64,000 nt of DNA from Vanrija pseudolonga. Taxonomy: Eukaryota; Basidiomycota; Tremellomycetes; Trichosporonales; Trichosporonaceae. Under the pieces are notes generated by a model. The model saw only the letters and a list, made by a program, of their open reading frames with translations. It ran no database searches and was not told the DNA's origin. Shown here piece after piece: positions 44,831-56,537 of the stretch. The stretch is taken from assembly GCF_020906515.1 (NCBI RefSeq), contig NC_085849.1:1054001-1118000 (forward strand). Reading direction: 5' to 3'. Each line of letters starts with the position of its first letter. Position 1 is the stretch's first letter. The position numbers were made by a program, and so were the translations under genes.

Positions 44831-45416
44831 GCGGCGAGTTGAAGAGGACGGTGGTAGCAGTTTAGGTCAGCATAAGAGGACACAGAGTTACGTCTAGACG
44901 CCCTCAGGCGCACAGTTGTGTATAGGTAATGCATCAATAGCAATACGTGGTGTGGTTGGGGCTGTGTGGGGCTGTGGCAGTGGGGTCTGGGGTCGAGGTC
45001 GTAGCGTACGGGGAGCTCGAGCTTCTACGGGGTCTGGGGCTGTGGGGAGAGCGTGGGGAGAGCTAGAGCTTGCGGTGCGATGGCCAGTTTGTCGTCTTTC
45101 AGTGCATGAGCCACATCGTAGCACGGTGCGGCTTGTGCAGGTGTGTCGCCGTGTCTCGCCCACACTGACCCGTTGATCGTTGCGGGTATCGCCCCAGTCC
45201 GATTCGCGCCGACGCGTCGTCGCGCTTATCACGATTTAGGCGATGTATTGTGAAACAGAGAGGCATGCGCACAGACCTGGCAATCAGTTGGGGGGCGCGC
45301 CAAGGCGGGGCGAATTGCACGGCCGCGGACGAAAAAGCCGAAGAATACAACAGTATATGCATATGTACAGCGTGTGCAGACACGCACAACGATCCGAGTG
45401 TGGTGCCCCTCCTCCG
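44831..45416. other. Convergent 3' region
   Basis: This 586-nt region lies between the acyl-CoA dehydrogenase stop and the Mms22-like stop. It has a GGGGCTGTGG-type repeat run (44955-45055) and no supported gene. Confidence 0.5.
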
Positions 45417-48400
45417 CTACACCACTGGCACGCCTGCCCCACGGCCCCAGACGACCTGCTTCAACCCAGGCACTGTCGACGGCGTGATAAACTCGCCTGC
45501 GAGCCCGCGCAGCTCGGCAACGACCTCGCTCGCGAAGACGCGGTAGGATTGGCGGTGGAGGACGCGACGGGCGTCGATTCCGGCCTCGTATGCCACAAGC
45601 GAGGACACGAGGAGGTTGACACAGCGGTAAATGAGAGTCTTGGTCGCTTGCGGAGTGTGCCTGTTCCGCAAGAGATGGGGGAGGTTGGCGAAGATGGCTG
45701 GGGAGTTAGAGCCAGCCACACACTTCAACTCACCCTTGAGCACCTCGATGCGTTTCTCCATGAATGTGGCACGCGTAAAGTCGTGCAGTTCGGGCACGGC
45801 AGTGGCCACGCCCTCGAACAAGTCGTTGTCCATGGCGCCGGGCAGGGAAAACATTGCCGACGCGTACTTGTGCTCGACTGTCAGGCGGTCCGTTGCCATG
45901 GTCTGGAAGAGCAGCGAAATGAACTCTTCCTCGAGGGTGCGAAACGCGCCTGGGTCGAGACGCGCGACGTTCAGCATAAAGTGTAGGCCGACCTGCAGGC
46001 GGCCTTGTTCGTTGCCCAGCCGCGACCACGACTGCTGGCCAAACGCGCCGACGTACGACGACCAGTCCTGCGGTGTGAGATGACTTCGGTGACACTGCAA
46101 CTCACTGCCAACTGGTGCTCAATGACAACAATACCCGCCAGGTCTGACCAGCATTTCGTCAACTTGTTGATGAAGACCTGCCTCTCGCCCTGCGCCTCGA
46201 TGGATATCTCGTCCATGACAACAGGGAGCATGTCGGAGAGCAGGCGGTAGATCCTGGGACAGATGACATTGAGAATGATCTGGGCAAATTCGCCGTCCTT
46301 CTTGTCGATGGGGTCGACCACGGCCGCCTGCTCATCTCCACCCAAAGCTGCGAGATCGACCGCGTCAAAGTCGAACCCGAGTGATGGGTAGTCGTCCAGG
46401 CTCTCGACGGCTTTTGCCTCTAGTGCACGGCGCGCACGGCCCGGCAGTGCAGCGCTGCGGGCATCAAGGAACGCCTGGATCGTCAAGACGATCTCCATGC
46501 CCGATTTTACGTCCTGGGCGAGGTCGAGATTGAAGATTCGAGCAGTCCAAGCTGCGGGTCAGGTTTGCCAGCGCAGGAGAACTCACATTCGTGCAGGAGC
46601 GCTGGGTCAGGGTACACTGGCTCTGGTCTCGCCAGATACCCGGGATGCTCAATGATCTGCCGGAAGCAGGTGACGACAAGAACCATCGTCCTCTCAATCT
46701 CGACCCGAGTGGGGAAGAACGCTGGGTTGGTCGGCCGTCCCACGGCCTCAAGTTCAGCCTGGAGTGTACCGAGGATGTCCGCAAACCGCGCGACGACCGT
46801 GTCAAGCGAGTGGTTATGGTGCCGACACGCAACGGCGAGGTACATCAGGCCACGGATGCACACCTGGCGAGAGTCAAAGTCGGCTGCGTCAAACGACAGC
46901 CACTTGAGCGAGTTTGCGAGCAGCCAGGGTAGCAACGATGGCGAGAAGTAGCACGCGACAACCATGGTCGAGTACCGGTTTGTTAGAGCGCCGAGCTGGC
47001 GCAGCGTTGGGGGAGACGCGCGGGTGAACGGCACAGCACTGAGCGGGAAGATGGACATGATGAGACGCTGAACGTCTCGTTCGGCCTGCTGGGCCTCGGC
47101 GAGCGCCTCGGCTGACCCGATAATGTCAGACGCAGCGACACAAGCGAGGCGGAGGTAGAGCTCGAATGCGGACGCGTGCCGCGTATTCTCGTCCTCGGCC
47201 GTGAGGCCAATGTCGAAACGCGAGATGAAGTCGGGAAAATCGGCTGGTGGCTCAGTAGGCAAGTTGCGCTGGCCCCGTTCCTTGAACACGGCGCCGAGGT
47301 CGCGTGTGGCCACAGAAAAGCTCGAGCGGTCAAACGACCACCGCCACGTCGACGACAGACGGAGGCAGCGCGCCACCATCGTCTTGATGTACCTGTCCCG
47401 CCCTTGCAGCTGGTTACGGTGCGCTGCCTCCTCGGCTTCCTGGCTGTGCGTGATCTTGATAAGGCCTATGGCGCGCTTGACCAGCGACCATCGAGTATAG
47501 GCGATGTATTGGGCCCCAATGATGCCGTTTGCACCAAACTGGGAGAGTGCGCAGAGACCAAAGACCATAAACCAGATGCGTTCGGCTGCGAGGGGGCCAG
47601 CTTCGTTGCGGAAACGGTGCTCGAGGGCGTCCGATAGCGCATCCCCAAATGTGCCTTCAGCGCCACTCTTGCGATCATGCGCTGCGAGGACATGCACGGC
47701 CGATGCCCACAGCGCCACTGACCAGTCGGTGATCTCGGGCGAGTCGGCGTCGCCGCGCAATAGTCGGCGGATAGGCCGCATGGTGCGGTCAAAACCGTAG
47801 ATGAGCAAGAGCCGAATGAGGTTGGTCGCCACGAGCGCCACGGACGCGTCGTCCACGAGCAGTGCGAGCTCCAGCAAGCGGTAGCGTGCCAGAGCGACCT
47901 GCTCCAGAGCTGGGCGGGACGCCTTGTCCCCCGAAAGGTTGATGTTATCGAGGCGGTCACCCAGGATCTGGAAGTGGGAGTGGGCCTTCGCGCGAGACGT
48001 CTCGTCGCAATGCAACAAGGCGAAACGGACGAAATCGAACGGCGCGAGGTCGGGCTTGCGAACAGAGATACCGTCTGCAAACTCGACAATGGCGGTGTGC
48101 ATACCGTCAACAAGGACGGGCAGGACAGCGAGGAGCTCTTCCGATGCCATTGTCGAGGACAGGTCAACTCCATACGAGCGGCGGGGCTTCGGCCCTTCGT
48201 CGTCCGCCGCTGCGCCACGCTCGAGGGCACTGAGAAACTCGACGAGCTGGCCTGACCCTGGGATGCTCGCGTACGCAAGGTGCACACCTGATGGGAGCGG
48301 AGTAATGTCAAAGTCGACAGGGAAGCGGTCAAAGTTGGCCCAGGACTTCGCCTTGCCCACTCCGTCGTCGACGCGGGCAGCAGTGGGGCGTCGAGTGCTC

Positions 48401-51400
48401 GGCGAAGGTACAGAGCGGTTTGAAGGCGAAGCAGCTGAGCGCGGGCTGTTGACAGCACGATCCTTGCGCATCGTAACGGTCGCCAGCTGTCGCTTGCGCG
48501 GAGGTGGCGCCGCAGAGGCTGTTTCACTTTCGAACGCAAACTCCTCCGTGGCGAAGATGACGCGGTCGTCGAGGTGAATGGCGGGACGCAGTTCTGGGCG
48601 GTTGGACGTAACACCCAGCTGGCGCTGGCGCGGGCCCCTTGTCGACTTGTTCTTTCCTTTCGCTGCTGACCGCCGAGCCGATTCACGGGCCTGCTCCTTG
48701 TCCACGGCCGGGAAGTCGAGGCGAGCCTGTACCATGTGGCGTGGCTCAGGCGACCCGTCTTGACGACTCTCGCGACGCCGGAAGCCGATGGCCGGGCGAC
48801 GGATGTGCTTGCGAGGCTTTTGCCTTGCCGCTGACTGGCCGTGTGGACGCTCTCGACCTCCGGTTGCCGCAAGTCTGCCACGAACGAGTCCCTCAAAGTC
48901 GCCCTGCCGAAGCCTCGCAAGTCCGTCTTGGCGCCGATTGTCTTCCATGGCCTCGGAGCGCTCACTGTCACTGGAATCCAAGACAATGATAGGGCCGTCC
49001 GAGGCAGAGGTGTCTCCTTCTTCAGCCTCAACCTCGTGACCCTCCCGAACTGAATCATCGGAGTCGTCGTCGGCAAAGATGTCGTCCATGCCCTCCAGAC
49101 CGCCGCCCCGAATGCCGCGACGCACAATGGCGTGACCTGGCCGAACTGGTGACTCGGTGGAGATCCTAGCAGCCCGTCGCTGCTCTGCAGACTTGCGGGC
49201 GGCACGGTCAGCCGCTTCGCGTTCCAGGCGCTTGAGCATGGCCGCGGGCAGCATGCGACGGGCGATCCTTTGCCGCTTATCTTGGACCGATTGCTCGGGC
49301 CTAGAGTCGTCCGACTGGCTCGAGCTTGACGACAACCGGCTGCGGGCCTTGGGCTGAGGAGCGGTGCGAGGGGACAGCGGCTCGACCGAGTCCTCGAAGA
49401 TGTCGGGTGCAAAGTCATTGAACCCAGGCTCGTCGTAGTCGTCGAAGGCAGGCGCCTCATAGTAGTCGTCTAGTGCAGGCCCTGGTGAGGGAGACCGCAT
49501 AGGCGGTGATGAGGTTGATGACGGACGATTTGCAGGGCGCTCGACCAGTGGTGGCGGCCGAGGGGGCTCCTCATCACTGCCCGGTGGTGGATCTGACAGC
49601 TCCGAGTCGGATAGCACAGTTGCCTTTGGGGGTTGCGGACGCCGACGGCTGTAGGTTGTTGTGCGAGGAGTCTTTGACTGGCGGTTCACCGCAGGTCGAG
49701 GAGTGCGAGTGGCTGCCGCCTTATCCTTCGGCGGCGCCTTTGCGCGCTCCTCGGCTCGCCGACGCTCTCGTTCCTCTTTCCCTGCGCGCTCCTCCGCCCG
49801 CCTCTTCTCTCGCTCTTCTTTCTCCTTTTCCGCGTTTTTGCCCGCAATGTGAGCCTCAAATTGTCGCCGAGCGCGCTCAGCGTCACGTTCCATCTTCTTC
49901 GCGTGGCGCTCGGCACGCAGACGCTCACGGGCGATGACCTGTAGCTTGCGCGCGTCCTTCTCATCCTCCTCGTCGGCGACTTGGCCAAAGCGGAGAAAGT
50001 ACTCGTCGAAATCGGCGTCGACGAGCTCTTTTGGTGTCCGGGGTCGCCGAACGCGCTGCTCGTTCTGTGTATTGCCGATGACGATGGCGTCGGCCGGTGT
50101 GGCGTCTTCGGCCTCGCTGCCACTGCTAGAGTCGCCATCTTCCTCTTCGCGCGGGACGGCGATGGCGGCGAGGTCGGTCTGAGGAACCCGCTGCTTGTTC
50201 TTTGTTGTCCCGCCACGACGAATAACGCTCTCGTACATTGCTCGTTCGCGAGTGTAAGGCTGCAGTTGCAGGGCAGTACGAGTCCGGAAGGTGCGCGCTG
50301 ACCTGAACTGGAGAAGTGCGGGGTCGAGTGGGGGTTCGCGGGCTGCAGAGGGCGGCACTTGTTGTGATGGCGGCCGCGACGAAGGTGGCAGGTCCTCACC
50401 AAGCGGGTTGAGAAGCGAAGACGAGGCCGGAGTCGGCAGAATCGGCGATCCTAGACGGTGAAGACGGGGTTCGGCGTGTGAGCCCTGCCGTAAGTCCATT
50501 GGTGAGGACGGTTCCCGGGCGCGGGGTGGCGTCGGCGTCCCTCCAAGCAGCATAACAGGGCGGGAGGCCCGTTGGGGGGAGGGGGAGGGAGGGTGGACAC
50601 TGGGGCTGATGGGGTCGTCATGAGGGCCATCGTCTGGCCCGTCCAGATCCATGCCCACGTCCATGTCCATGCCAAAGTCCAGGTCCATTCTGTCGTCTCC
50701 TCCGCCGAGCGGGTCAACGTTCATCGGTACGTCAGCCTGGCCAACTCCAATCGGACTGGAGCGAACCGGCGACAGTGGCTCGAAGCCAAACGCAACCTCG
50801 AGGCCTTGCGATACGGGCAGCTGGCTCTCTTCTTGCCGGGGTGATGATGCTCGTGGGCGTGATAACCCTGGAGTAAGGGGGCGTTGAGGTGGTGGTGGGG
50901 TGTGTGCGTGATGTGGTGCTTGTGGCGATGATTGGGGCGATGCTCGTGGAAGTAGTGGTGAATGCGGTGATTGTGGGGGTAATGGATGTTCTTGTGGTGA
51001 TCGTGGTGATGAGGGAAGGGCAGGTAATGGCGATGCCGATGCGATGGGCGATTGCTGTCTTCTCCGAGCTGTTGGAAGCGGCGCCAACGACCGCACACCC
51101 GACGAGAGGGCGAGGCTCGGTCTTGCTGTCGGTCTGAAAGGAGGCAAGCGGAGCGGCGATGAGCCTGGCGGGGGCGACGGTGACGGCCTTCCGGCCGCGG
51201 CGCGCTCCTTTCCCTTCCTTGACGGCGAGGACGTCGGCTCAGAGTCTGAGATGCCGTCGTCGCTCCCTGCGTCGTCGAACAGGGGCACAAAGGTGCGTGG
51301 TGCGGGAGTCATTGCAGCAGTCGCCTGGGCCTGAGCCGACGACTCGGCTTGCTGCGGGGTGGGTCAGCTAGTCCACCACTGCCAGGCAGCAGACTCACGC

Positions 51401-51701
51401 TCTCGAGCAGCACGCTGCTGCCTCCAGCACCATAGGCCCGCTCGACGGCCCTCACGGCCCGCCACGCATCGTATTCGTCGTCACTACTGGGCGGGACGAG
51501 GTCTGCCTCCCCTCCCTCGGCGGCGGCGACGTCAGGCCCGCGCACGGCGCGCCGGAAGCGCGTGCGACGTGGGGACGAGGGCCCAGCTACTGCCGTTGCT
51601 GCCGCGCGCCGCCGTTGGGTCAGCGGCGGCGGCGGCGGCGGCGAGGCCGACACCGAGGGCGACTCCGCGACTGCCCTACTGCGCGGGCGCTTGGGCGGCA
51701 T
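45417..51701 (-). CDS. MMS22: Mms22/Mus7 family replication-repair protein
   Basis: Large scaffold that, with Rtt101-type cullin ligases in yeasts, supports recovery of stalled replication forks. Five exons give about 2,040 aa: 51701-51399, 51351-46587 (a single exon of nearly 4.8 kb) and three short ones. Residues 1-900 are disordered, rich in Ser, Pro, Arg and acidic clusters, with a basic coiled stretch of Glu/Arg/Ala near 49750-49950 and a PIP-like stretch VQARLDFPAV near 48720. A short conserved block RIARRMLPAAMLKRLE, typical of Mus7, lies at 49240-49280. The C-terminal 1,100 residues are helical, with HTAIVEFADGISVRKPDL, FRQIIEHPGYLARPEP and SYVGAFGQQSWSRLGNEQG. Start: MPPKRPRSR at 51701, joined to the large exon by a consensus intron. 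The assignment rests on architecture and a few motifs, so it is less sure than for the enzymes. Confidence 0.75.
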
Positions 51702-51947
51702 GCTGTGTGTTTGCCATTGGCTTGTGAGTGAGATGAGGATCTTGGCTTGTTGTTCGACGCGTCGCGGTTGATTGTGCTGCTCAAGCACTGATTTCTGACC
51801 TACGGTCGCGTGGTCCACGTGGCATTAACCCTGAAGCCGTCCAACCAAGCCGAAGTCAAAGCAAAAGATGAACCCGAGATGATGCAGTCGACTTGCTTCA
51901 ACATCTTCATCTCACATTGACTCGGCGACACCGCAGCGGAGTAACGC

Positions 51948-54347
51948 ATGCGGACACTACGGCGCGCTAGGTGCGCAATGGGCGAGAGCCCTCTGGCGTA
52001 CAGGGCCGTGCTGCGCCGACCGCCAATACGACCACCACTACCACCACCACCATCGCCTCGACGGCTGTCGACATCGGTCGCGGCCGCACACACGACACAC
52101 ACGCTCGCCGAGGAGCCTGCAGCATGGGCTGCGCCGGCTACTACGGCCTCTCCACGCAATGTACGCTCAACAAAGGCGACGGACGATCCAACTGCGGCGC
52201 TACGCCGAGCGATGGACGCAGACCAGTACATGGGCGCCGGGAATGCGCTTGCGCTGGTGCCGCCCGGCACGGCCTTGAGCGTCGACATGCTGTTCTATGT
52301 GCTCTCGCTGTGGCCGTCGGCGCGCTCGCAGGCCACTGTCCTCCGGCTCATCGGCGAGCTCGACGGGGAGAGCATTGCAACGCACATGCGCCTCATAGTG
52401 GCGTACATCGGCGCTGCGGGACTCAACCAAACGCTGGTGTTCGTCCGACCGGCCGTCGAGCTCGCCTTGCGCCGTATCGATGAGGCGTTGGCCGCCGACT
52501 TGACCAACGAGACAGCGGCCAAGGCAGTGGAAAACACAATAACGTACCACGATGCCCTGCTGCGCGCGCTCACGGCGTACTCGACCAAGGACGCCTACTA
52601 CCGCGACGCGAGGGACCTGCCGCCGCATGTGCAGCACCTCGTCGGTGTCGTGGTCAAGCACCTGATCGCGTCGCTCGACTCGGTGCCATCCAGCAGCTCG
52701 GCGGAGCAGCGGCCATCGATTGGGCAGCGGTCGGCGACCCTCGACGCTCTGTTCTCCCCGCGGATGCTCGTGCCAGAGTCAGTCCCTGCGCTGATTGCGC
52801 ACTGCGAGAGCACTGGAGTGCGCATGAAGCCTGCGTATTGGCGCCAGGCTACGATTATCGCCGTGTACGGCGAGGACCACGACGCGGCGGTCGAGTATGT
52901 GTCCAGGCTGGAGCAGGGGGAGGAGGGGCACGAGCTGGCCCATCTGCTCATCACGGCGCGGGTCAAGACCAACGTCACCGAGATTATCGAGACGCTAGTC
53001 CCGCTGCTACAGGCCGACCGTACAGAGAAAGCGGTTGCCGACAGCGAAGACGGCGGCCCGTCAACCGTCGAACGGGCGTGGTGCTTCCTCCTCTCCCGGG
53101 CATGCGCCGACCCGGCCGTGACGTCGCAGGAGATTGTCAACCTCGCCAACACGGTGCCCGAATGGGCTATCTCGGCGTTCTCGCTCACGCCGACGATTTA
53201 CGCGCTCACGGAGCGCGGCGACGTCGACACGGCGCTGGAGATATGGGGGGATCTCGTGCACCGCCACAGACTCGCTGGACGCAAGATGCGGCGGCAGCTC
53301 ATCGATGCGGCGGCGCTCTCGGTCGGCGCGGACGCCATGTACGCGTCTGAAGAAGAGGGAGCCGATGACCCGCTCGCGCGGTCCATCAAGCTCGTCGACT
53401 TCTACGCCGCCGTAGGGACACTCGCCGCGCGCGACGCGATGAGCGACACCACCGACGCCGTGCCCCTCGACACGCAGGTACTCAACACGCTCCTGCGACT
53501 ATGCGAGCGCGCCGGCCGCCCAGGGACGGCCTTCCGGCTATGGCATGCCGCCCCGCTGCGTTGGGGCGTCAAGCACGATGACATCAGCCTGACGCTGCTG
53601 CTCAACACGGCGCGGCACAACTCGCATGACGGCGAGCTCGACCTGTTCCGCCAGCGGCTGCGGCTGCTGCGCGACGCGCTGGGCACACAGCATTCCGACG
53701 ACGAGGTCGCGGCCGAGCCCACGACGCGCCGCGACGCCGAGTGGCGCACTGGCCCGTCGACGGTCCTCATCGACGGCCCGCGGTATACCTGGCGTGACGA
53801 GCACGGCTCTGTGCGCCCCCACGAGAAGGCGCGTGCGGTGTTCCGCGACGTCGTGCTGGGCAACTGGCCTTCGCTGTTGTCCGTCCGCTCGCCGCTCGAC
53901 CACCCGACGGGCGCGTTCGCCACCTTCTCAGGCTTCATCTCGCCGCCGTCCGCGCTCGCAGCAGACGACGGCGAGCACCCGCACCCCCCGCCGTCGGGCG
54001 ACGCAAAGTATCCGCACATCATCCCGACGCAGGCCAGCTGGAACTCGTACGTCGGCCTGCTGGGCGGGTTTGACCGCGTACCCGAGATCCCCGCGGCCCT
54101 CGCGTGGATGCGCGCGCTCGCCACCCCGCCATGGCGCCAGACAATGGCCGTGGCGCTCATGCATATCGGCGAGCACGAGGGCCCGCGCCGCCGCGTCCGC
54201 TGGGCGTCGGGCGAGACGGCCCTCGCGCGCGACGAAGAGATTATGCGCGCGTGGCTGGTTGAGTGGCTTGGTGAAGACGCCGTGCCGACCGAGGAGGAGG
54301 TCGCAGAGTATCGCCGCGCGAGGACGAGCCAGCCGTTGACGAGCTAG
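51948..54347 (+). CDS. Putative mitochondrial PPR-like helical-repeat protein
   Basis: I do not recognise a named orthologue. One intronless frame of 799 aa, the only long intronless gene in the window. The N-terminus is Arg-rich and lacks acidic residues (MRTLRRARCAMGESPLAYRA), followed by PRRLSTSVAAA, an RRLS presequence signature. The body is made of helical pairs that look like degenerate pentatricopeptide repeats, for example TQVLNTLLRLCERAGRP, GTAFRLWHAAPLRWGVK, and SWNSYVGLLGGFDRVPEIP with AALAWMRAL. In fungi such proteins usually bind mitochondrial mRNAs or act in translation; that role is inferred from fold and targeting only. A second Met at residue 11 is an alternative start. It diverges from MMS22 with 246 bp between them. 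Confidence 0.65.
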   Translation: MRTLRRARCAMGESPLAYRAVLRRPPIRPPLPPPPSPRRLSTSVAAAHTTHTLAEEPAAWAAPATTASPRNVRSTKATDDPTAALRRAMDADQYMGAGNALALVPPGTALSVDMLFYVLSLWPSARSQATVLRLIGELDGESIATHMRLIVAYIGAAGLNQTLVFVRPAVELALRRIDEALAADLTNETAAKAVENTITYHDALLRALTAYSTKDAYYRDARDLPPHVQHLVGVVVKHLIASLDSVPSSSSAEQRPSIGQRSATLDALFSPRMLVPESVPALIAHCESTGVRMKPAYWRQATIIAVYGEDHDAAVEYVSRLEQGEEGHELAHLLITARVKTNVTEIIETLVPLLQADRTEKAVADSEDGGPSTVERAWCFLLSRACADPAVTSQEIVNLANTVPEWAISAFSLTPTIYALTERGDVDTALEIWGDLVHRHRLAGRKMRRQLIDAAALSVGADAMYASEEEGADDPLARSIKLVDFYAAVGTLAARDAMSDTTDAVPLDTQVLNTLLRLCERAGRPGTAFRLWHAAPLRWGVKHDDISLTLLLNTARHNSHDGELDLFRQRLRLLRDALGTQHSDDEVAAEPTTRRDAEWRTGPSTVLIDGPRYTWRDEHGSVRPHEKARAVFRDVVLGNWPSLLSVRSPLDHPTGAFATFSGFISPPSALAADDGEHPHPPPSGDAKYPHIIPTQASWNSYVGLLGGFDRVPEIPAALAWMRALATPPWRQTMAVALMHIGEHEGPRRRVRWASGETALARDEEIMRAWLVEWLGEDAVPTEEEVAEYRRARTSQPLTS

Positions 54348-54817
54348 GCGGGCGCGGCGCGGCGCGGCGCGGTGAGCGGGCTGGGCCGGTAAGCCGGTAA
54401 CATAGCAGATAGAGATCATGTAGCATGCAATCCCATTAGACTGCTTGGTGGGCTGCGAGCAACAGGACAGCACGTGGCACCCCTTGAGCCTTCGCCTTCA
54501 GCTCACTCCACTCAACCCACTCTCACCCCCTCGCACTCGGCATCATTACATACCAAGGGTACTATAGTGTACAACGACATACCTGTCGACCTGATTTTAA
54601 CGTTCAACACGTGGAGGAATCTCGAGTGCCGCAGCACGGTGGTATAAACATGGGTGTTGTACAGGGAGAGAGACAGACGCACATGGGCGACAATAGGGGG
54701 TGGTGGTGGTGCTAAGGTATAGAGTGCGGGTGCTGATGGGCACACGATGAGTGTTCTGATGGATGATGCTCGGCCTCGAACCTGTCGAGACCGTCAATGT
54801 CCTCAAGGAGCAGCGAG
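54348..54817. other. Convergent 3' region with GGCGC repeats
   Basis: A 470-nt gap between two convergent stops. It opens with four GGCGC units at 54351-54370 right after the PPR-like stop. No gene is seen. Confidence 0.6.
54351..54370. repeat. (GGCGC)4 repeat
   Basis: Four exact GGCGC units begin four bases after the PPR-like stop codon. The tract is in 3' UTR position. Confidence 0.85.
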
Positions 54818-56537
54818 TCAGACCTCGGCGCTCTCAGTACGGCGGTTGAGCATGCCGAGGTTGAGCCCTGCCTTGCGGCGGATGCGGGTTGCAAAGTTCT
54901 TGTCGCCAATCTCGTCAATGGACCCGGGAGGGCCGTACGGCTGGCGGATGACATAGGACGCCGGGACAGCGCCCTGCTGGGCCATGTTCTTGGCCTCCTC
55001 GCGCGAGTAGGACGAGAAGGACGCCGAGCGCGTCGCCGCGCTACGCTCAAAGCCGAGGTACGACATGGGCTCCTTGACGAACAGCGAGTCGGACGCCACG
55101 ACGCGCTCAGACACCGTGGACCACTGGCGCGGCTTGGGCGTACGGCCCAGCGTGCTGCCGTTCACGGGGCCTTGGTGACCGTGCTCGGAGAGCGGCGAGG
55201 TCGCAGCCGTGTCGGGGCCAATGGACAACGCGTCGTCGTCGGTCGCCTTCCGACGCGACAGTAAAGCGGCCAGAGGCGAAACGCCAGGCACGGCAGCCTG
55301 AGCCGCGGCCTGGTCTTGACGCGCACGCGCGAAACGCCCAAGCGCAGCAGGCGGTGCCGAAGTTGGCGGTGACGTCGTGATGGCGGGTGGGGAGGCTGGT
55401 CTCGTGCTGCTCGACGAGCCGCTCGAGGACTGGCGACCAGGCGCGGAGGGCAGGTTCCAGCCAAAGGGCCACTCGGAGCTGTTTTGGGGTGCCGCCGCCA
55501 CTTTTGCAGTAGGCGACAACGTCGTCGTCCACCCCGCAGCGGCGGCCGAGTCGACGGGGGGAGAGATGGGTGGGAAGTAGCCACTTGAAGGGCCATTTTC
55601 GAATGCGGCGCGCACACGGGCGTCATCTGGGCTCATCGGGCGCGTGCGCTCCCGCTCGCGCAGCTCACGGTCGCGCTCTCGCTCGCGGCGCAGAGCGCCG
55701 GCCTCCAGCTGGGCGGCGAGGGCCTGCCTCTGCCCCTGCTGCGCCGTGTACTGCGCTTGGAGGGCGAGGACCTGCTGCTGCAAAGCCCGCTGGTATGCTG
55801 GGCTCTGCTGAACGGCAGCAGCCCGCTGCTGCTGTTGAAGCGCTGCGAGCTCTAGCTGTGCGGCGTAAGCTCGCTCGAGGTGCATGGGCGGGGTTGTCGC
55901 AGCCTGCTGGGCACGCTGCAGCTCGATGAGGGCAAGAGCTTCACGCAGCGCCTGGGGGTCGTTGGACTGGAGAAGGCTTTGAAGGGCAGACGCGCTCTGC
56001 TGCGCCCGCTGCACCTGCAGCTGATGCAGCTGCTGAGCCTGCAGAATCTGTCGGGCTTGCTGAGCCTGCTGATGTGCCTGCTGATGTGTCTGCACCTTGC
56101 GCTGCAGCTCGGCCACGGGTAGCGACTGCTGCGAGCGTCGTCAGAAACTTCGCGCGACAGGAAAAAAAAAGCGGTCCACTCACGTAGTAGCCTGACCGTG
56201 ATGGCTCAAACCCGAGGGCAGCCATCTTAGCGGCAATGTAGTCCGAGTCGTCGCCGTCTTCCTCCTCGCTGAACGTAGGGCCCAGCGTGTGGTCGGCCCC
56301 CGCGTAGCGGTGGGTGCTACGCGGTGCTGGCTGAGTCGAGGACAAATGCAGTGGAGGCGGTGGGGGCGCCGCCAGGGGAGTCGCTAAGGGGGTAGCGAGA
56401 GGCGTCGCCAATGAAGGCGCGAGGCGCGGCGGAAGGTCGAGCGTTTGGGCAAACGGTGGGGGCACAGCTGTTGACAATTGTGACGAAGGGCCGCCTGCTG
56501 CTCGGAAGCGCGGCGCAGTGTTGTGAAGGGCGCTCAT
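54818..56537 (-). CDS. Glutamine-rich protein with a conserved basic C-terminus
   Basis: No named function. Two exons, split at about 56130-56184, give about 555 aa. Residues 1-110 hold repeated TPLATPL units and an acidic patch SEEEDGDDSDYIAAKM. Residues about 120-330 form a Gln/Ala/His-rich coiled-coil tract (AELQRKVQTHQQAHQQAQ and onward). Ser/Pro-rich sequence follows. The last 60 residues are denser and look like a real motif: MSYLGFERSAATRSASF, ASYVIRQPYGPPGSIDE and GDKNFATRIRRKAGLNLGML, ending ESAEV. A Gln-rich coil with a short conserved tail fits a transcription co-regulator or RNP scaffold, but this is only inference. Start ATG 56537; an in-frame Met at 56600 is 21 codons upstream. 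Confidence 0.7.

Noticed and set aside
47466-49460. A 664-codon frame inside the MMS22 gene, same strand, different frame
   Set aside because: It is Ser/Arg/Thr-rich and lies entirely inside the large MMS22 exon, whose frame is longer and carries the family motifs.
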